Origin: Thermosynechococcus sp. HN-54
Lineage (GTDB): Bacteria > Cyanobacteriota > Cyanobacteriia > Thermosynechococcales > Thermosynechococcaceae
Direction of reading: 5' to 3'
Assembly: GCF_023650955.1 (NCBI RefSeq)
Contig: NZ_CP098039.1
Span: 1,178,001 to 1,242,000 of the forward strand
Length of the DNA stretch: 64,000 nt
In this document: positions 35,760 through 44,541 of the stretch, piece by piece
Numbering within the stretch: position 1 is the stretch's first letter
Layout: the number at the start of each line of letters is the position of its first letter
Notes under the pieces: model-generated
The model's database searches: none
Seen by the model: the letters and a program-made list of their open reading frames with translations, nothing else
Told to the model about the DNA's origin: nothing
Position numbers and translations under genes: made by a program

Positions 35760-37487
35760 CTACCAACCCATGGCTGCACCTTCCCCGCGAGGATCGGCGG
35801 CTCCTTCCAATTGTCCATGATCCAAAACGCGAATGAGGCTGGCATTTCCCCAAGGGCGGGTTTGTTCTACCCGATAGCCCCACTGCTGCCATGTGTTGAT
35901 CCAAGAACTGGGAACCGTTGGTTCGACAAAGAGGATATCCGGTGCCCACTGCTGATGAATGCGGGGACGGGCAACGGCGGTGGCGGCATCCTGCCCTAAA
36001 TCAACGACGTTCAAAAATAGTTGCAGTACGGTGGTAATAATTCGACTGCCGCCGGGGGAGCCTAAAACCATACTGAGGCGATTATCCTTTAGGACAATGG
36101 TCGGACTCATGCTGGAAAGGGGACGCTTGCCGGGTTCAATGCCATTGGCTAAGGGGGCGTTGTCCGCTGGAATACCGACGACACCAAAGAGGTTGGGTTG
36201 ATTGGGGGCAATGGCAAAATCATCCATCTCATTGTTCAGGAGAATCCCTGTTTGCGGCACAACCACACCCGCACCAAAGGGGCCATTGATCGTAAATGTC
36301 AGGCTAACAGCATTTCCTTGGGCATCCACCACATTCAGGTGACTGGTATTGTCAGCCTCGGCAAGCTGGATCGGGGTTGCAGCACTCACAGCGCTTTGGG
36401 GACGCGCACGCCGGGGGAGAATTTCCCTTACCCGCTGTTGGGCATAACGACGACTGGTGAGTGCAGCCACAGGCACAGGTACAAAGTCACTATCCCCTAG
36501 GTAACGGGCGCGATCGGCATAGGCAATTTGCATCACGCTGGCTAGATAGTGACCGCGATCCATCGGCGTAGGCGCAGGGGGGAGCAGTTGCCAGAGATTG
36601 AGCATTTGCACAAGGGCCACGCCACCAGACGACGGAGGCGGCATTGAACAAACCTGAAACACACGGTAGGTGCCACAGATTGGCTCCCGCCAAAGGGGAG
36701 TATAGCTTTGTAAATCCTCTTGGGTGATTTTGCCCCCTTGCTGCGCCATAAAGTCGGCGATCGCTCTGGCAATCCAACCCTCATAAAAACTTCTGGGATC
36801 ACGGGCGATCGCCCCTAGGGTTTTTGCCAACGCCGGCTGTTGAATCACCGTGCCTAAGGGGGGAACTTGACCATCCCTGAGGAAAATGCGTGCGGCGGTA
36901 GCATCCTGCTGAAGAACGGATTGGCGCATTGTTGCCCACTGCTGATAACGGCGGGTAACGGCAAATCCCTGCTGAGCCGCCTGAATCGCGCGTGTCACCA
37001 CCTGAGACCAAGGGAGTTGACCATAGCGTTTGTGCAAAGCAGCTAAGCCAGCAACGGTGCCGGGGGTGCCTGCGGCCAAAACGCCATCCAAACTGGCGCG
37101 GGGAATCACCTCCCCCTTCTCATTGAGATACATCGTTGGTGTCGCTTGTAGGGGTGCCCGCTCCCGAAAATCAAGGGCACGCATGGTTTGGGATGGGGCG
37201 TGATACACAAGGGCAAAGCCCCCGCCCCCAATCCCAGCGGCATAGGGTTCGACCACCGAGATCATGAATGCGGTTGCCACGGCTGCATCCACAGCATTCC
37301 CCCCTCCCTTGAGGATGTCTCTTCCGACTTGTGCTGCTGCGGGTTGAGCTGCCGTTACCATCCCCCGCTGGCCAATGGTTTGTCCTTGGGTGGGTAGGGT
37401 GGGAAAAAGCGTCACCGTGAGGACAACGCCGAGGAGGCGCGATCTCCGCCGTTGATCAACTTTCCCTAGAGTAAACCCTTGCCCCAT
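35760..37487 (-). CDS. ggt: Gamma-glutamyltransferase
   Basis: Periplasmic enzyme that removes or transfers the gamma-glutamyl group of glutathione. The 575-residue precursor has an N-terminal signal segment (RRRSRLLGVVLTVTLFPTLP), the conserved GGNAVDAAVATAF and GIGGGGFALVY blocks, and the autocleavage site before the catalytic threonine in DNTSHLNVVDAQGNAVSLT, near residue 380. The PLSSMSPTIV and GSPGGSRIITTVLQ blocks of the small subunit follow. It should self-cleave into two subunits. The promoter region is shared with ndhF4, which starts 99 bp away on the other strand. Confidence 0.94.
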   Translation of the reverse strand: MGQGFTLGKVDQRRRSRLLGVVLTVTLFPTLPTQGQTIGQRGMVTAAQPAAAQVGRDILKGGGNAVDAAVATAFMISVVEPYAAGIGGGGFALVYHAPSQTMRALDFRERAPLQATPTMYLNEKGEVIPRASLDGVLAAGTPGTVAGLAALHKRYGQLPWSQVVTRAIQAAQQGFAVTRRYQQWATMRQSVLQQDATAARIFLRDGQVPPLGTVIQQPALAKTLGAIARDPRSFYEGWIARAIADFMAQQGGKITQEDLQSYTPLWREPICGTYRVFQVCSMPPPSSGGVALVQMLNLWQLLPPAPTPMDRGHYLASVMQIAYADRARYLGDSDFVPVPVAALTSRRYAQQRVREILPRRARPQSAVSAATPIQLAEADNTSHLNVVDAQGNAVSLTFTINGPFGAGVVVPQTGILLNNEMDDFAIAPNQPNLFGVVGIPADNAPLANGIEPGKRPLSSMSPTIVLKDNRLSMVLGSPGGSRIITTVLQLFLNVVDLGQDAATAVARPRIHQQWAPDILFVEPTVPSSWINTWQQWGYRVEQTRPWGNASLIRVLDHGQLEGAADPRGEGAAMGW

Positions 37488-37586
37488 GATTGATTTGGCT
37501 CAAAACTGCTGCGGAACGCCAACCTGTAAAATACACCAAGAGAGCTTTATTGCAAATTTCTAAAACGCCAAGAGCCAGCTTTTACC

Positions 37587-39416
37587 ATGCCAAATTCACT
37601 CTTAGAAACTAGTTGGTGGGTGCCCTGTTACGGCTTAGTGGGTGCAGCCCTAACGTTGCCTTGGGCCACCGGTTATGTGCGGCGCACGGGGCCTCGACCC
37701 GCAGCCTATTTCAACCTCTTGATGACAGTTGTTGCTTTTGTTCATGGCTTTTTTCTATTGCAACAAACTCGCAGTGGCGCCACCGCAACGATTGTTTGGC
37801 ATTGGCTGCAAGCACCGGGACTTGATCTCTCGTTTTCACTGTTGATCAATAGTGTCACCACGGGTGCCATGGAGTTGGTGACTGGTCTGAGTATCTTGGC
37901 GCAGATTTTTGCCCTTGGTTATCTCGAAAAGGACTGGGGCATGGCGCGATTCTTTGCCTTGATGGGCTTTTTTGAGGCGGCTCTCAGTGGCATTGCCATT
38001 AGTAACTCCCTGCTCCTAAGCTATGGGCTATTGGAGATGCTCACCCTCTCCACCTATTTGCTGATTGGCTTTTGGTATGCTCAGCCCCTAGTGGTCAAAG
38101 CGGCACGGGATGCCTTTCTCACCAAACGGGTAGGTGACATTTTACTCCTGATGGGTGTGGTGGCGGTGGGTAGCCTTGCTGGCAGCTACGATTTTCCAGA
38201 TCTGTATGCCTGGGCTGAGGAAGCCCACTTACCCCAAGGGTGGGGCTTTTTGCTAGGACTGGCCTTAATTGCAGGACCGACTGGGAAATGTGCCCAAGTG
38301 CCTTTGCACCTCTGGCTCGATGAAGCCATGGAAGGCCCCAACCCCGCTTCGATTATGCGCAACTCGGTGGTGGTGGCTGCGGGTGCCTATATCCTCATCA
38401 AGCTACAGCCGATTCTGGTGGCCTGCCCGGGAGCCAACATTGCCTTGATCCTGATTGGAGCAGTCACAGCCATCAGTGAATCCCTTGTATCTATTGCTCA
38501 AATTGACATTAAGCGGGCATTGTCCCACTCGACCAGTGTTTATCTAGGGCTGGTGTTTATTGGCGTCGGCACGAACTGGACGGATTTTGCCCTGTTTGTA
38601 TTACTGACCCACGCGATCGCCAAGGCACTGCTGTTCATGAGTATTGGCAGTGTGATTATGACTACCAACTGTCAAGATTTGACGGAATTGGGGGGGTTAG
38701 GTGGACGGATGCCGGCCACAAGTTCAGCCTTTGTCATCGGTGGTCTATCCCTGATTGGCTGTCTTCCCCTAGGTGCCTTTTGGTCGTTTTATCGCGGCAT
38801 TGACTACTACTGGCAAGCGATGCCTTGGCTGGTGGGTCTGATTTTGGTGGTCAATGTCCTGACAGCGGTTAACCTGACCCGTGTCTTTCGCTTGGTCTTC
38901 CTAGGCTCTGCCCAACCCAAGACCCGTCGTGCCCCTGAAGTGCCTTGGCCGCTAGCAGTACCGATGGTGACCTTGAGTATTTTGAATGTGCTGGTGCCCT
39001 TTATCTTGCAGCGGGTGCAGTTGTTACCAGAGACCATCGATTGGACAATTGTGGCGCTCCTTGTGGTGTCGGGAGTGGTGGGCATTCTCCTTGGTGGCTT
39101 TGTCACCCTCAAGCGCCAGTGGACTCGTCCGATCAAGGTGCCCTTGCGCTTTGTCCAAGATTTCTTAGCCTACGATCTCTACATTGAGGAACTGTATCGC
39201 TATACCGTAGTCTGGGCGGTGCGATCGCTCTCGCAGTTGAGCGCTTGGGTGGATCGCCACATTGTGGATCGGATTGTAAATACAACGGGTGTGGCGTCCC
39301 TTGTGGGGGGTGAATTGCTCAAGTATAGTGCCAGCGGTCAGTCCCAAGCCTATTTGCTGCTGGTGTTTATTGGTGTGGCGATTCTTGGGGGGGCGATCGC
39401 ATGGCTACTACTGTAA
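37587..39416 (+). CDS. ndhF4: NDH-1 subunit NdhF4 (CO2-uptake complex)
   Basis: A 609-residue proton-pumping membrane subunit of the Nqo12/NuoL type, with about 15-16 transmembrane helices and the conserved segments GLLEMLTLSTYLLIGFW, AGPTGKCAQVPLHLWLDEAM and KRALSHSTS, which contain the lysine and glutamate residues of the channel. Its neighbours ndhD4 and cupB identify it as NdhF4 of the constitutive NDH-1MS' CO2-hydration complex, not the respiratory NdhF1. NdhD4 begins 16 nt before its stop, so translation is coupled. It acts in the thylakoid membrane. Confidence 0.9.
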   Translation: MPNSLLETSWWVPCYGLVGAALTLPWATGYVRRTGPRPAAYFNLLMTVVAFVHGFFLLQQTRSGATATIVWHWLQAPGLDLSFSLLINSVTTGAMELVTGLSILAQIFALGYLEKDWGMARFFALMGFFEAALSGIAISNSLLLSYGLLEMLTLSTYLLIGFWYAQPLVVKAARDAFLTKRVGDILLLMGVVAVGSLAGSYDFPDLYAWAEEAHLPQGWGFLLGLALIAGPTGKCAQVPLHLWLDEAMEGPNPASIMRNSVVVAAGAYILIKLQPILVACPGANIALILIGAVTAISESLVSIAQIDIKRALSHSTSVYLGLVFIGVGTNWTDFALFVLLTHAIAKALLFMSIGSVIMTTNCQDLTELGGLGGRMPATSSAFVIGGLSLIGCLPLGAFWSFYRGIDYYWQAMPWLVGLILVVNVLTAVNLTRVFRLVFLGSAQPKTRRAPEVPWPLAVPMVTLSILNVLVPFILQRVQLLPETIDWTIVALLVVSGVVGILLGGFVTLKRQWTRPIKVPLRFVQDFLAYDLYIEELYRYTVVWAVRSLSQLSAWVDRHIVDRIVNTTGVASLVGGELLKYSASGQSQAYLLLVFIGVAILGGAIAWLLL

Positions 39417-40897
39417 TGCCGCTGTTGAGTTTTCTCCTCTGGGTGCCCTTGCTGGGTGCCCTTGCCCTCAGCCTGTTGCCCGCTGAGAGTTTGGGGCGCA
39501 CCTACCGCAGTTTAGCCGCTGTGGTGATGGCGATCGCCCTTGTGGTCAGTCTTGCGATCGCCCGTCTATTTGACCCCGGCAATGCAGCACCGCAATTAAC
39601 CGAGGTGATTCCTTGGCTAGAGCCATTGGGCTTGAGCTATCGCCTGAGTGTGGATGGCCTATCGCTGCCGCTATTGGTCTTAAATAACTTCCTGACGCTG
39701 ATTGCCCTGTTGGCCACTTCTGTCAATCTGCCCCGTCCTCGGTTGTATTACCCGCTGGTACTGCTGTTGAATGCGGGTGTCAGTGGCGCCTTTTTGGCCG
39801 ATAATTTGCTGCTCTTTTTCCTCTTCTATGAGTTGGAGCTGATTCCCCTCTATCTTTTGATTGCTATTTGGGGTGGGGCACGGCGCAGTTATGCGGCCAC
39901 CAAGTTTTTAATTTACACGGCCATTTCCGGTGTGCTGCTCCTCGCTGGCTTCCTAGGCCTAGTGTGGTTTGCCCATGCTCCCTCCTTTGACTTTGACCCC
40001 CAGTTATCCACCCTCTTGCCCCTGAGTTCACAACTTGTTTTGCTAGGGCTGATTTTGGTGGGGTTTGGCATCAAAATTCCCCTCGTGCCCTTCCATACTT
40101 GGCTACCCGATGCCCACGTCGAAGCCTCAACGCCGATTTCTGTGCTGCTAGCGGGGGTACTCCTGAAACTGGGTACCTATGGGCTAGTACGCTTTGGGGT
40201 GCAGTTATTCCCGCAGGCATGGCAAGTTTTGGCACCGGGGCTAGCCACTTGGGCGGTGGTCAGTGTGCTCTATGGTTCCCTGATGGCGATCGCCCAAACT
40301 GATATGAAAAAAATGGTGGCCTACAGTTCCATTGGGCACATGGGGTTTGTTCTCTTGGCCACCGCCACTGCTACCCCCTTGAGCATTCTGGCCGCCATTG
40401 CCCAAATGATGAGCCACGGGTTAATTTCCGCCCTCCTCTTTTTGCTAGTGGGGGTTGTCTATGAAAAAACCGGCAGTCGCAACATTGAGGTGCTAAGGGG
40501 CTTGCTGAACCCTGAGCGGGGGTTGCCCCTGATTGGCAGTCTGATGATTGTCGGTGTCATGGCCAGCGGTGGGATTCCCGGCATGGTCGGCTTTGTGGCG
40601 GAGTTCCTGATCTTTCGCAGTAGTTTCCTCACATTCCCAGTGCAAACACTTCTGTGTATGGTGGGGACGGGCTTAACGGCAGTGTATTTTCTCTTGCTGG
40701 TGAACCGCGTCTTTTTTGGTCGTCTGCCCAATGAATTGACGGATCTGCCGCCCGTTGCTTGGGGCGATCGCCTGCCGAGCCTGCTCTTGGCCACGCTAAT
40801 CTTAATCTTAGGGATTGTTCCCAACTGGCTGATCCATTGGAGTGAAACCACTGTTAGCCTTCTTACCACTGCTGTTGCTACGCTGCCCGTACCATGA
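39401..40897 (+). CDS. ndhD4: NDH-1 subunit NdhD4 (CO2-uptake complex)
   Basis: A 498-residue Nqo13/NuoM-type antiporter-like subunit with about 14 helices. Key blocks are LLFFLFYELELIPLYLLI (with the proton-channel glutamate), GIKIPLVPFHTWLPDAHVEAST, and AQTDMKKMVAYSSIGHMGFV. It overlaps ndhF4 by 16 nt and cupB by 4 nt (ATGA). Together with NdhF4 it forms the distal membrane arm that carries CupB and drives low-affinity CO2 uptake. Confidence 0.92.
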   Translation: MATTVMPLLSFLLWVPLLGALALSLLPAESLGRTYRSLAAVVMAIALVVSLAIARLFDPGNAAPQLTEVIPWLEPLGLSYRLSVDGLSLPLLVLNNFLTLIALLATSVNLPRPRLYYPLVLLLNAGVSGAFLADNLLLFFLFYELELIPLYLLIAIWGGARRSYAATKFLIYTAISGVLLLAGFLGLVWFAHAPSFDFDPQLSTLLPLSSQLVLLGLILVGFGIKIPLVPFHTWLPDAHVEASTPISVLLAGVLLKLGTYGLVRFGVQLFPQAWQVLAPGLATWAVVSVLYGSLMAIAQTDMKKMVAYSSIGHMGFVLLATATATPLSILAAIAQMMSHGLISALLFLLVGVVYEKTGSRNIEVLRGLLNPERGLPLIGSLMIVGVMASGGIPGMVGFVAEFLIFRSSFLTFPVQTLLCMVGTGLTAVYFLLLVNRVFFGRLPNELTDLPPVAWGDRLPSLLLATLILILGIVPNWLIHWSETTVSLLTTAVATLPVP

Positions 40898-42036
40898 CCC
40901 TGATTACTGCTGCTCCAACCTCCCTGCATCAAGAACTGCGTACCGCCATCCTAGAGCGGTTGCTCCACGGTCAAGCCCTGTTACCGGATACACCAACCCA
41001 TGTGATGGAAGTGGTGGGCATCCTCAAAAGCTATGGGGTGGTGCTCAAGGCCTATGCGGAAAATCTCTGCGATATTAGTGAGCGGCAGTTTCTTGTTCTC
41101 TTTCCCTTTTTCAAATACTTCAACGGCGAGATTACCATTCCCAAGCTGCTGCGCCACTGGTGGCACGACCGCATTAACTACGAATATGCCGAATACTGTA
41201 TGCGAGCCATGATGTGGCATGGGGGTGGTGGTCTTGATGCCTTCCTTGATTCGGCAGAATTTCGCCAACTGGCGGGCAAGGCGATCGCCGCCAAGCTACG
41301 GGGCAATCCCTTCATGCAACTTCTGAACTATCTGTTTCCAGAGTTCTTGCTCGAAACGGTGCGGATGCTCTGCTACTACAGTGGCTTGGGGCAGTTTTGG
41401 ACGGTGATGTATCCCATCTTTCTCACCTTGAGCGATCGCTACGATGCGGGTGAAATTCATAGCATTCCCGATGTTGTGGATCACATTCGGGCGGGTTTGA
41501 TTGCCGCTGCCGATCGCCCGATTACCTATAGCGTCACAATTGACGGCCAAACCTACGATATTCTCCCTCCTAGCGCGGGTCTCACCTTTTTAGCGGACAC
41601 AGCCATTCCCTATGTTGAAGCTGTGTTTGTGCGGGGTACACCCTTCTTTGGCCTCATTTCCTTTAATGCCCAAGCCCAGCAAATTTCCCGCGATCAAGCG
41701 GAGTTTGGCTATGGTGCTCTCTTTGCCGATCCCATTCCCACGGGTGCTGCCGGCATTCCTCCCACGCTGCTCATGCAGGATATGCGCCACTATCTCCCTC
41801 CCTATCTTTTAGAGTTCTATCGTCGCCAAGGCCGAGGTGAAGACGATCTGCGCGTGAAAATTTGCCAAACCTTCCAAAAATCAATGTTTTGCGTCACCAC
41901 AGCGGCAATCACCGCCCTTGCCCCCTATCCTTGGACGACCACTGCCCCCCAAGAGCAAGCCGCCAATCAGGCATTCTACGAAACGTGGCTGGATCGCCTC
42001 GAAACCTCCCGCCTCTGGAACGTGCAACTGAGCTAG
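40894..42036 (+). CDS. cupB: CO2 hydration protein CupB (ChpX)
   Basis: Soluble subunit that docks on NdhD4/NdhF4 and hydrates CO2 to bicarbonate in a vectorial reaction on the cytoplasmic side of the thylakoid. The 380-residue protein matches the ChpX/ChpXY family (LKSYGVVLKAYAENLCDISE, FPFFKYFNGEITIPKLLRHWWHDRINYEYAEYC split over residues 67-110). The length is closer to CupB than to the longer CupA, and the partner genes are the D4/F4 type. Its start overlaps ndhD4 by 4 nt. A degenerate repeat lies downstream. Confidence 0.92.
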   Translation: MTLITAAPTSLHQELRTAILERLLHGQALLPDTPTHVMEVVGILKSYGVVLKAYAENLCDISERQFLVLFPFFKYFNGEITIPKLLRHWWHDRINYEYAEYCMRAMMWHGGGGLDAFLDSAEFRQLAGKAIAAKLRGNPFMQLLNYLFPEFLLETVRMLCYYSGLGQFWTVMYPIFLTLSDRYDAGEIHSIPDVVDHIRAGLIAAADRPITYSVTIDGQTYDILPPSAGLTFLADTAIPYVEAVFVRGTPFFGLISFNAQAQQISRDQAEFGYGALFADPIPTGAAGIPPTLLMQDMRHYLPPYLLEFYRRQGRGEDDLRVKICQTFQKSMFCVTTAAITALAPYPWTTTAPQEQAANQAFYETWLDRLETSRLWNVQLS

Positions 42037-42098
42037 GGCAAACCCATACCAGAGCAGATTGCCCAGCAGATGATTGAGCGGGATAGGACGATGCCTGC

Positions 42099-42141
42099 CT
42101 CGCTTGCCTCTTTGCTACTCCCTGAGTATGCGTTTGCCCTG
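42099..42141 (+). repeat. 43-bp sequence shared with the ISAs1 remnant at 1019-1061
   Basis: 39 of 43 positions match the segment at 1019-1061, and the last 21 are identical (from CCTGAGTATG to TTTGCCCTG). In both places the open frame reads LASLLLPEYAFAL or close to it. It is probably a fragment of an old mobile element lying between cupB and cpcS. Confidence 0.75.
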
Positions 42142-42242
42142 TTTCCTCAGCGCGATCGTTTGGAAGGAATCGAAGAGACGGTGTACCCTAAAAAAAGACT
42201 CAAAAATACCGATCTTGTCCCCATTACACAGTGTGCGCAGGT

Positions 42243-42779
42243 ATGGACATCCGCGATTTTTTTGCCCAAAGTGCTGGCCGCTGGTTTTCCCAACGTACCA
42301 GTCATCACTTGGCCTTTAAGCAAACTGAGTCAGGCAAGTCTCAGTTAACCATTGAATTACTGTCTGTGGATGATCCTGCGGTTATTGCCCTGTGTCAGCA
42401 ATACGACGTAGATCCCGCTTGGGCAGTCTGCGGTGCCCGCGTTAGCTGGGACGGGACGATGGAATGGGACAGCGAGAAGCACGAAGGCTCAACGGTACTA
42501 GTGCCGATCATAGATCAGGGATCGCGGATGGAAGGCAAGCTCCTGCGGGAGATGGGCTATGCTGAAAAAGCACCGGTTGCCGGTCGCTTCAGTATGGGGA
42601 GTGATGGTGCCCTGACCTTGATTACCGAATACGAAACCATGTACTCCGAAGAGCGCCTTTGGTTTGCCAGCCCCAATCTACGCCTGCGCACCAGTATTCT
42701 CAAGCGCTTTGGTGGCTTTAGTATGGCCTCCTTCTGCTCAGAAATTCGCTTAGGAGTGACGCAACCCGCCAATTCCTGA
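42243..42779 (+). CDS. cpcS: Phycobiliprotein lyase, CpcS/CpeS family
   Basis: Attaches phycocyanobilin to the Cys-84-type site of phycobiliprotein beta subunits and allophycocyanin. The 178-residue protein starts [20 protein letters not shown], the N-terminus typical of CpcS lyases, and continues as a lipocalin-like barrel with [20 protein letters not shown] and [22 protein letters not shown] 42243 is preferred to the frame from 42231. It overlaps the VOC gene (TGATG), so the two are translationally coupled. Confidence 0.88.
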   Translation: MDIRDFFAQSAGRWFSQRTSHHLAFKQTESGKSQLTIELLSVDDPAVIALCQQYDVDPAWAVCGARVSWDGTMEWDSEKHEGSTVLVPIIDQGSRMEGKLLREMGYAEKAPVAGRFSMGSDGALTLITEYETMYSEERLWFASPNLRLRTSILKRFGGFSMASFCSEIRLGVTQPANS

Positions 42780-43132
42780 TGGTCTTTCTCCATGTTGCCA
42801 TTAACGTCACGGATCTAGAGCGAGCTGCGGCCTTCTATGAAGGGTTGCTCGGCCTTACCCCTGTTGACCGTCCCCTGAAATTTCCCGGCCGCTGGTATCA
42901 AATCGGCACGGTGCAAATTCATCTTATCCCAGCGGAGCAGGTGGTCGATCCCTGTCAAGATCAGCGGTGGGGACGTAATCCCCACTTTGCCCTTGGCGTA
43001 ACTGATTTAGCTAGTGTCGAGCAACGCCTAGCCGCAGCCCAAATTCCCTTGCAGCGCAGTGCCTCAGGACGAGCCGCAATCTTTGTCGCGGATCCCGATG
43101 GCAACCTGATTGAACTCAGTCAAGTGTCCTAG
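42779..43132 (+). CDS. VOC-superfamily (glyoxalase-like) protein
   Basis: A 117-residue vicinal-oxygen-chelate fold protein: HVAINVTDLERAAAFYEGLLGL at the start, a central HFALGVTDL and the closing FVADPDGNLIELSQ. The likely metal ligands His (HVAI), His (HFAL) and Glu (LIEL) are in the usual places. Substrate is unknown; the family ranges from glyoxalase I to dioxygenases. The start codon overlaps the cpcS stop. The 3' end overlaps the convergent sfsA gene by 4 nt. Confidence 0.85.
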   Translation: MVFLHVAINVTDLERAAAFYEGLLGLTPVDRPLKFPGRWYQIGTVQIHLIPAEQVVDPCQDQRWGRNPHFALGVTDLASVEQRLAAAQIPLQRSASGRAAIFVADPDGNLIELSQVS

Positions 43133-43860
43133 AGCACCAGCTTGGCCGTTCCCAAAAACTGAATGCCTGTTGGCTCAATGGCAAAACGATAGGGCAAAAT
43201 TTCTACTCCTTGGTTGTAGGCGGCGCGTAAGAGCTGTCCATAGGTGGGATCGGCACTGTCCCCCGGCGCAAAGCGATCGCAATCGCCGCGATTGATGAAA
43301 TAGAGCATACACACACGAGTGTCTGGCTGGGTTTGCCGCAGCCATTGCAGTTCCCGCAGATGCTTTTGGCCTCGCGTGGTCACCGTATCAGGAAACAGAG
43401 CTAAGCCCCCTTGCGCCCAAGTGGTATTTTTCACCTCAACATAGGCAGGGGGCTGTTGGGGATGATCTGTCAAGTAAAAGTCAATGCGGCTGCGCTCTTG
43501 ACCATAGGCCACCTCTCGCTGCTGAGTGCCGTACCCAGTCAGTTCCGGTAGGATGCCTGCTGCCAATGCCGAAGCAATCACCCGATTCGGCAGACTCGTA
43601 TTTACCCCTACCCACGTGCCATCAACAAAAATCATCTCCCACGTATAGGCCAGCTTGCGTTTAGGGTCAGCATGGTAGGAGACTTGGACAGGGGCACCCA
43701 CTTGGCAAATTCCTGTCATGGGTCCCGTATTCGGGCAGTGAGCCGTGATGCGATCGCCAGAGACCAACTCAATATCTGCAAAAAATCGCTGATAGCGGCG
43801 ACAGAGAATTCCCTGCTGCAGGGGTGGATAGCGCCAACAGAATGGTGCGGTCACAGGCAA
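43129..43860 (-). CDS. sfsA: Sugar fermentation stimulation protein homolog
   Basis: A 243-residue SfsA-family protein with an N-terminal OB-like part (RRYQRFFADIELVSGDRITAHCPNTGPMTGI) and a nuclease-like part holding DFYLTD, AYVEVKNTT (PD-(D/E)xK-type E-x-K) and FPDTVTTRGQKHLREL. E. coli SfsA was named as a regulator of maltose genes and binds DNA; the actual function in cyanobacteria is not known. It is convergent with the VOC gene and followed on its 5' side by a 345-bp gap. Confidence 0.92.
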   Translation of the reverse strand: MPVTAPFCWRYPPLQQGILCRRYQRFFADIELVSGDRITAHCPNTGPMTGICQVGAPVQVSYHADPKRKLAYTWEMIFVDGTWVGVNTSLPNRVIASALAAGILPELTGYGTQQREVAYGQERSRIDFYLTDHPQQPPAYVEVKNTTWAQGGLALFPDTVTTRGQKHLRELQWLRQTQPDTRVCMLYFINRGDCDRFAPGDSADPTYGQLLRAAYNQGVEILPYRFAIEPTGIQFLGTAKLVL

Positions 43861-44205
43861 CGTATAGAAAGCGCAGTGCCCTATTCTACCTCTAAAAGTA
43901 AAATGCCAGCTCCCCTTAGTAGTAGAGAAAGGAAGCCAGCATTCTACAGAATATTAAAGGAGATTTAAGGTTAAGGTCTATATGGGCTGACCTCAATTGA
44001 ATACCCCTATCATGGCATCACTTCTTGGCAGGGGCGGCTTCCCTAATCTTTTCTTTATATTTATGTTGCAAAGGTCTGATCTTTCGTTACATGTCTTAGA
44101 GTTTCGCAGTATTGTCCTGAAAACTCCCCCGTCTTCGTCACAAGAAACGCCCCTAAATCCCGTAGTATTAAGATGTATGTCGCAAATCTTAAAAATTTCT
44201 GAGGT
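43861..44205. other. Intergenic region between sfsA and rubA
   Basis: Carries the divergent promoters of sfsA (minus) and rubA (plus). A 70-codon frame at 43997-44209 overlaps the rubA start but shows no recognisable protein features and lacks a good ribosome-binding site. I see no RNA gene or clear operator. AAGGAG at about 43958 is not followed by a usable frame. Confidence 0.4.
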
Positions 44206-44541
44206 ATGACCGCCGAAACCCCTGATGTTGCGCCCTTAGATCGGTTTGAGTGCCGTGCCTGCGGCTACATCTACGAACCCGCAAAGGGAGACGAAAATCG
44301 CTCGATTCCGCCGGGAACTGCTTTTGCTGATCTTCCCCTGAACTGGCGGTGTCCGGTGTGCAGTGCCCCCAAAAAGCAATTTAGCAACATTGGACCGGTG
44401 GGATCTCCCTCCGGCTTTAAGGAAAATCTCAACTATGGTTTCGGTGTGAATCGCCTCACCCCCGGCCAAAAGAACATCCTCATTTTTGGTGGTCTTGCCC
44501 TTGCCGTTCTTTTTCTACTGAGTTTCTATAATGTTCGCTAA
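44206..44541 (+). CDS. rubA: Membrane-anchored rubredoxin RubA
   Basis: A 111-residue protein with a rubredoxin domain (ECRACGYIYEPAKGDE, then LNWRCPVCSAPKKQF), giving the two CxxC pairs that bind one iron, a linker, and a C-terminal transmembrane helix (NILIFGGLALAVLFLLSFY). This form is specific to oxygenic phototrophs and is needed for photosystem assembly. The stop overlaps ycf48 by 11 nt, a conserved pairing for PSII biogenesis. In this window psbEFLJ does not follow. Confidence 0.94.
   Translation: MTAETPDVAPLDRFECRACGYIYEPAKGDENRSIPPGTAFADLPLNWRCPVCSAPKKQFSNIGPVGSPSGFKENLNYGFGVNRLTPGQKNILIFGGLALAVLFLLSFYNVR

Noticed and set aside
43997-44209. 70-codon frame upstream of rubA
   Set aside because: No recognisable features, no good ribosome-binding site, and it overlaps the rubA start; more likely the rubA leader.
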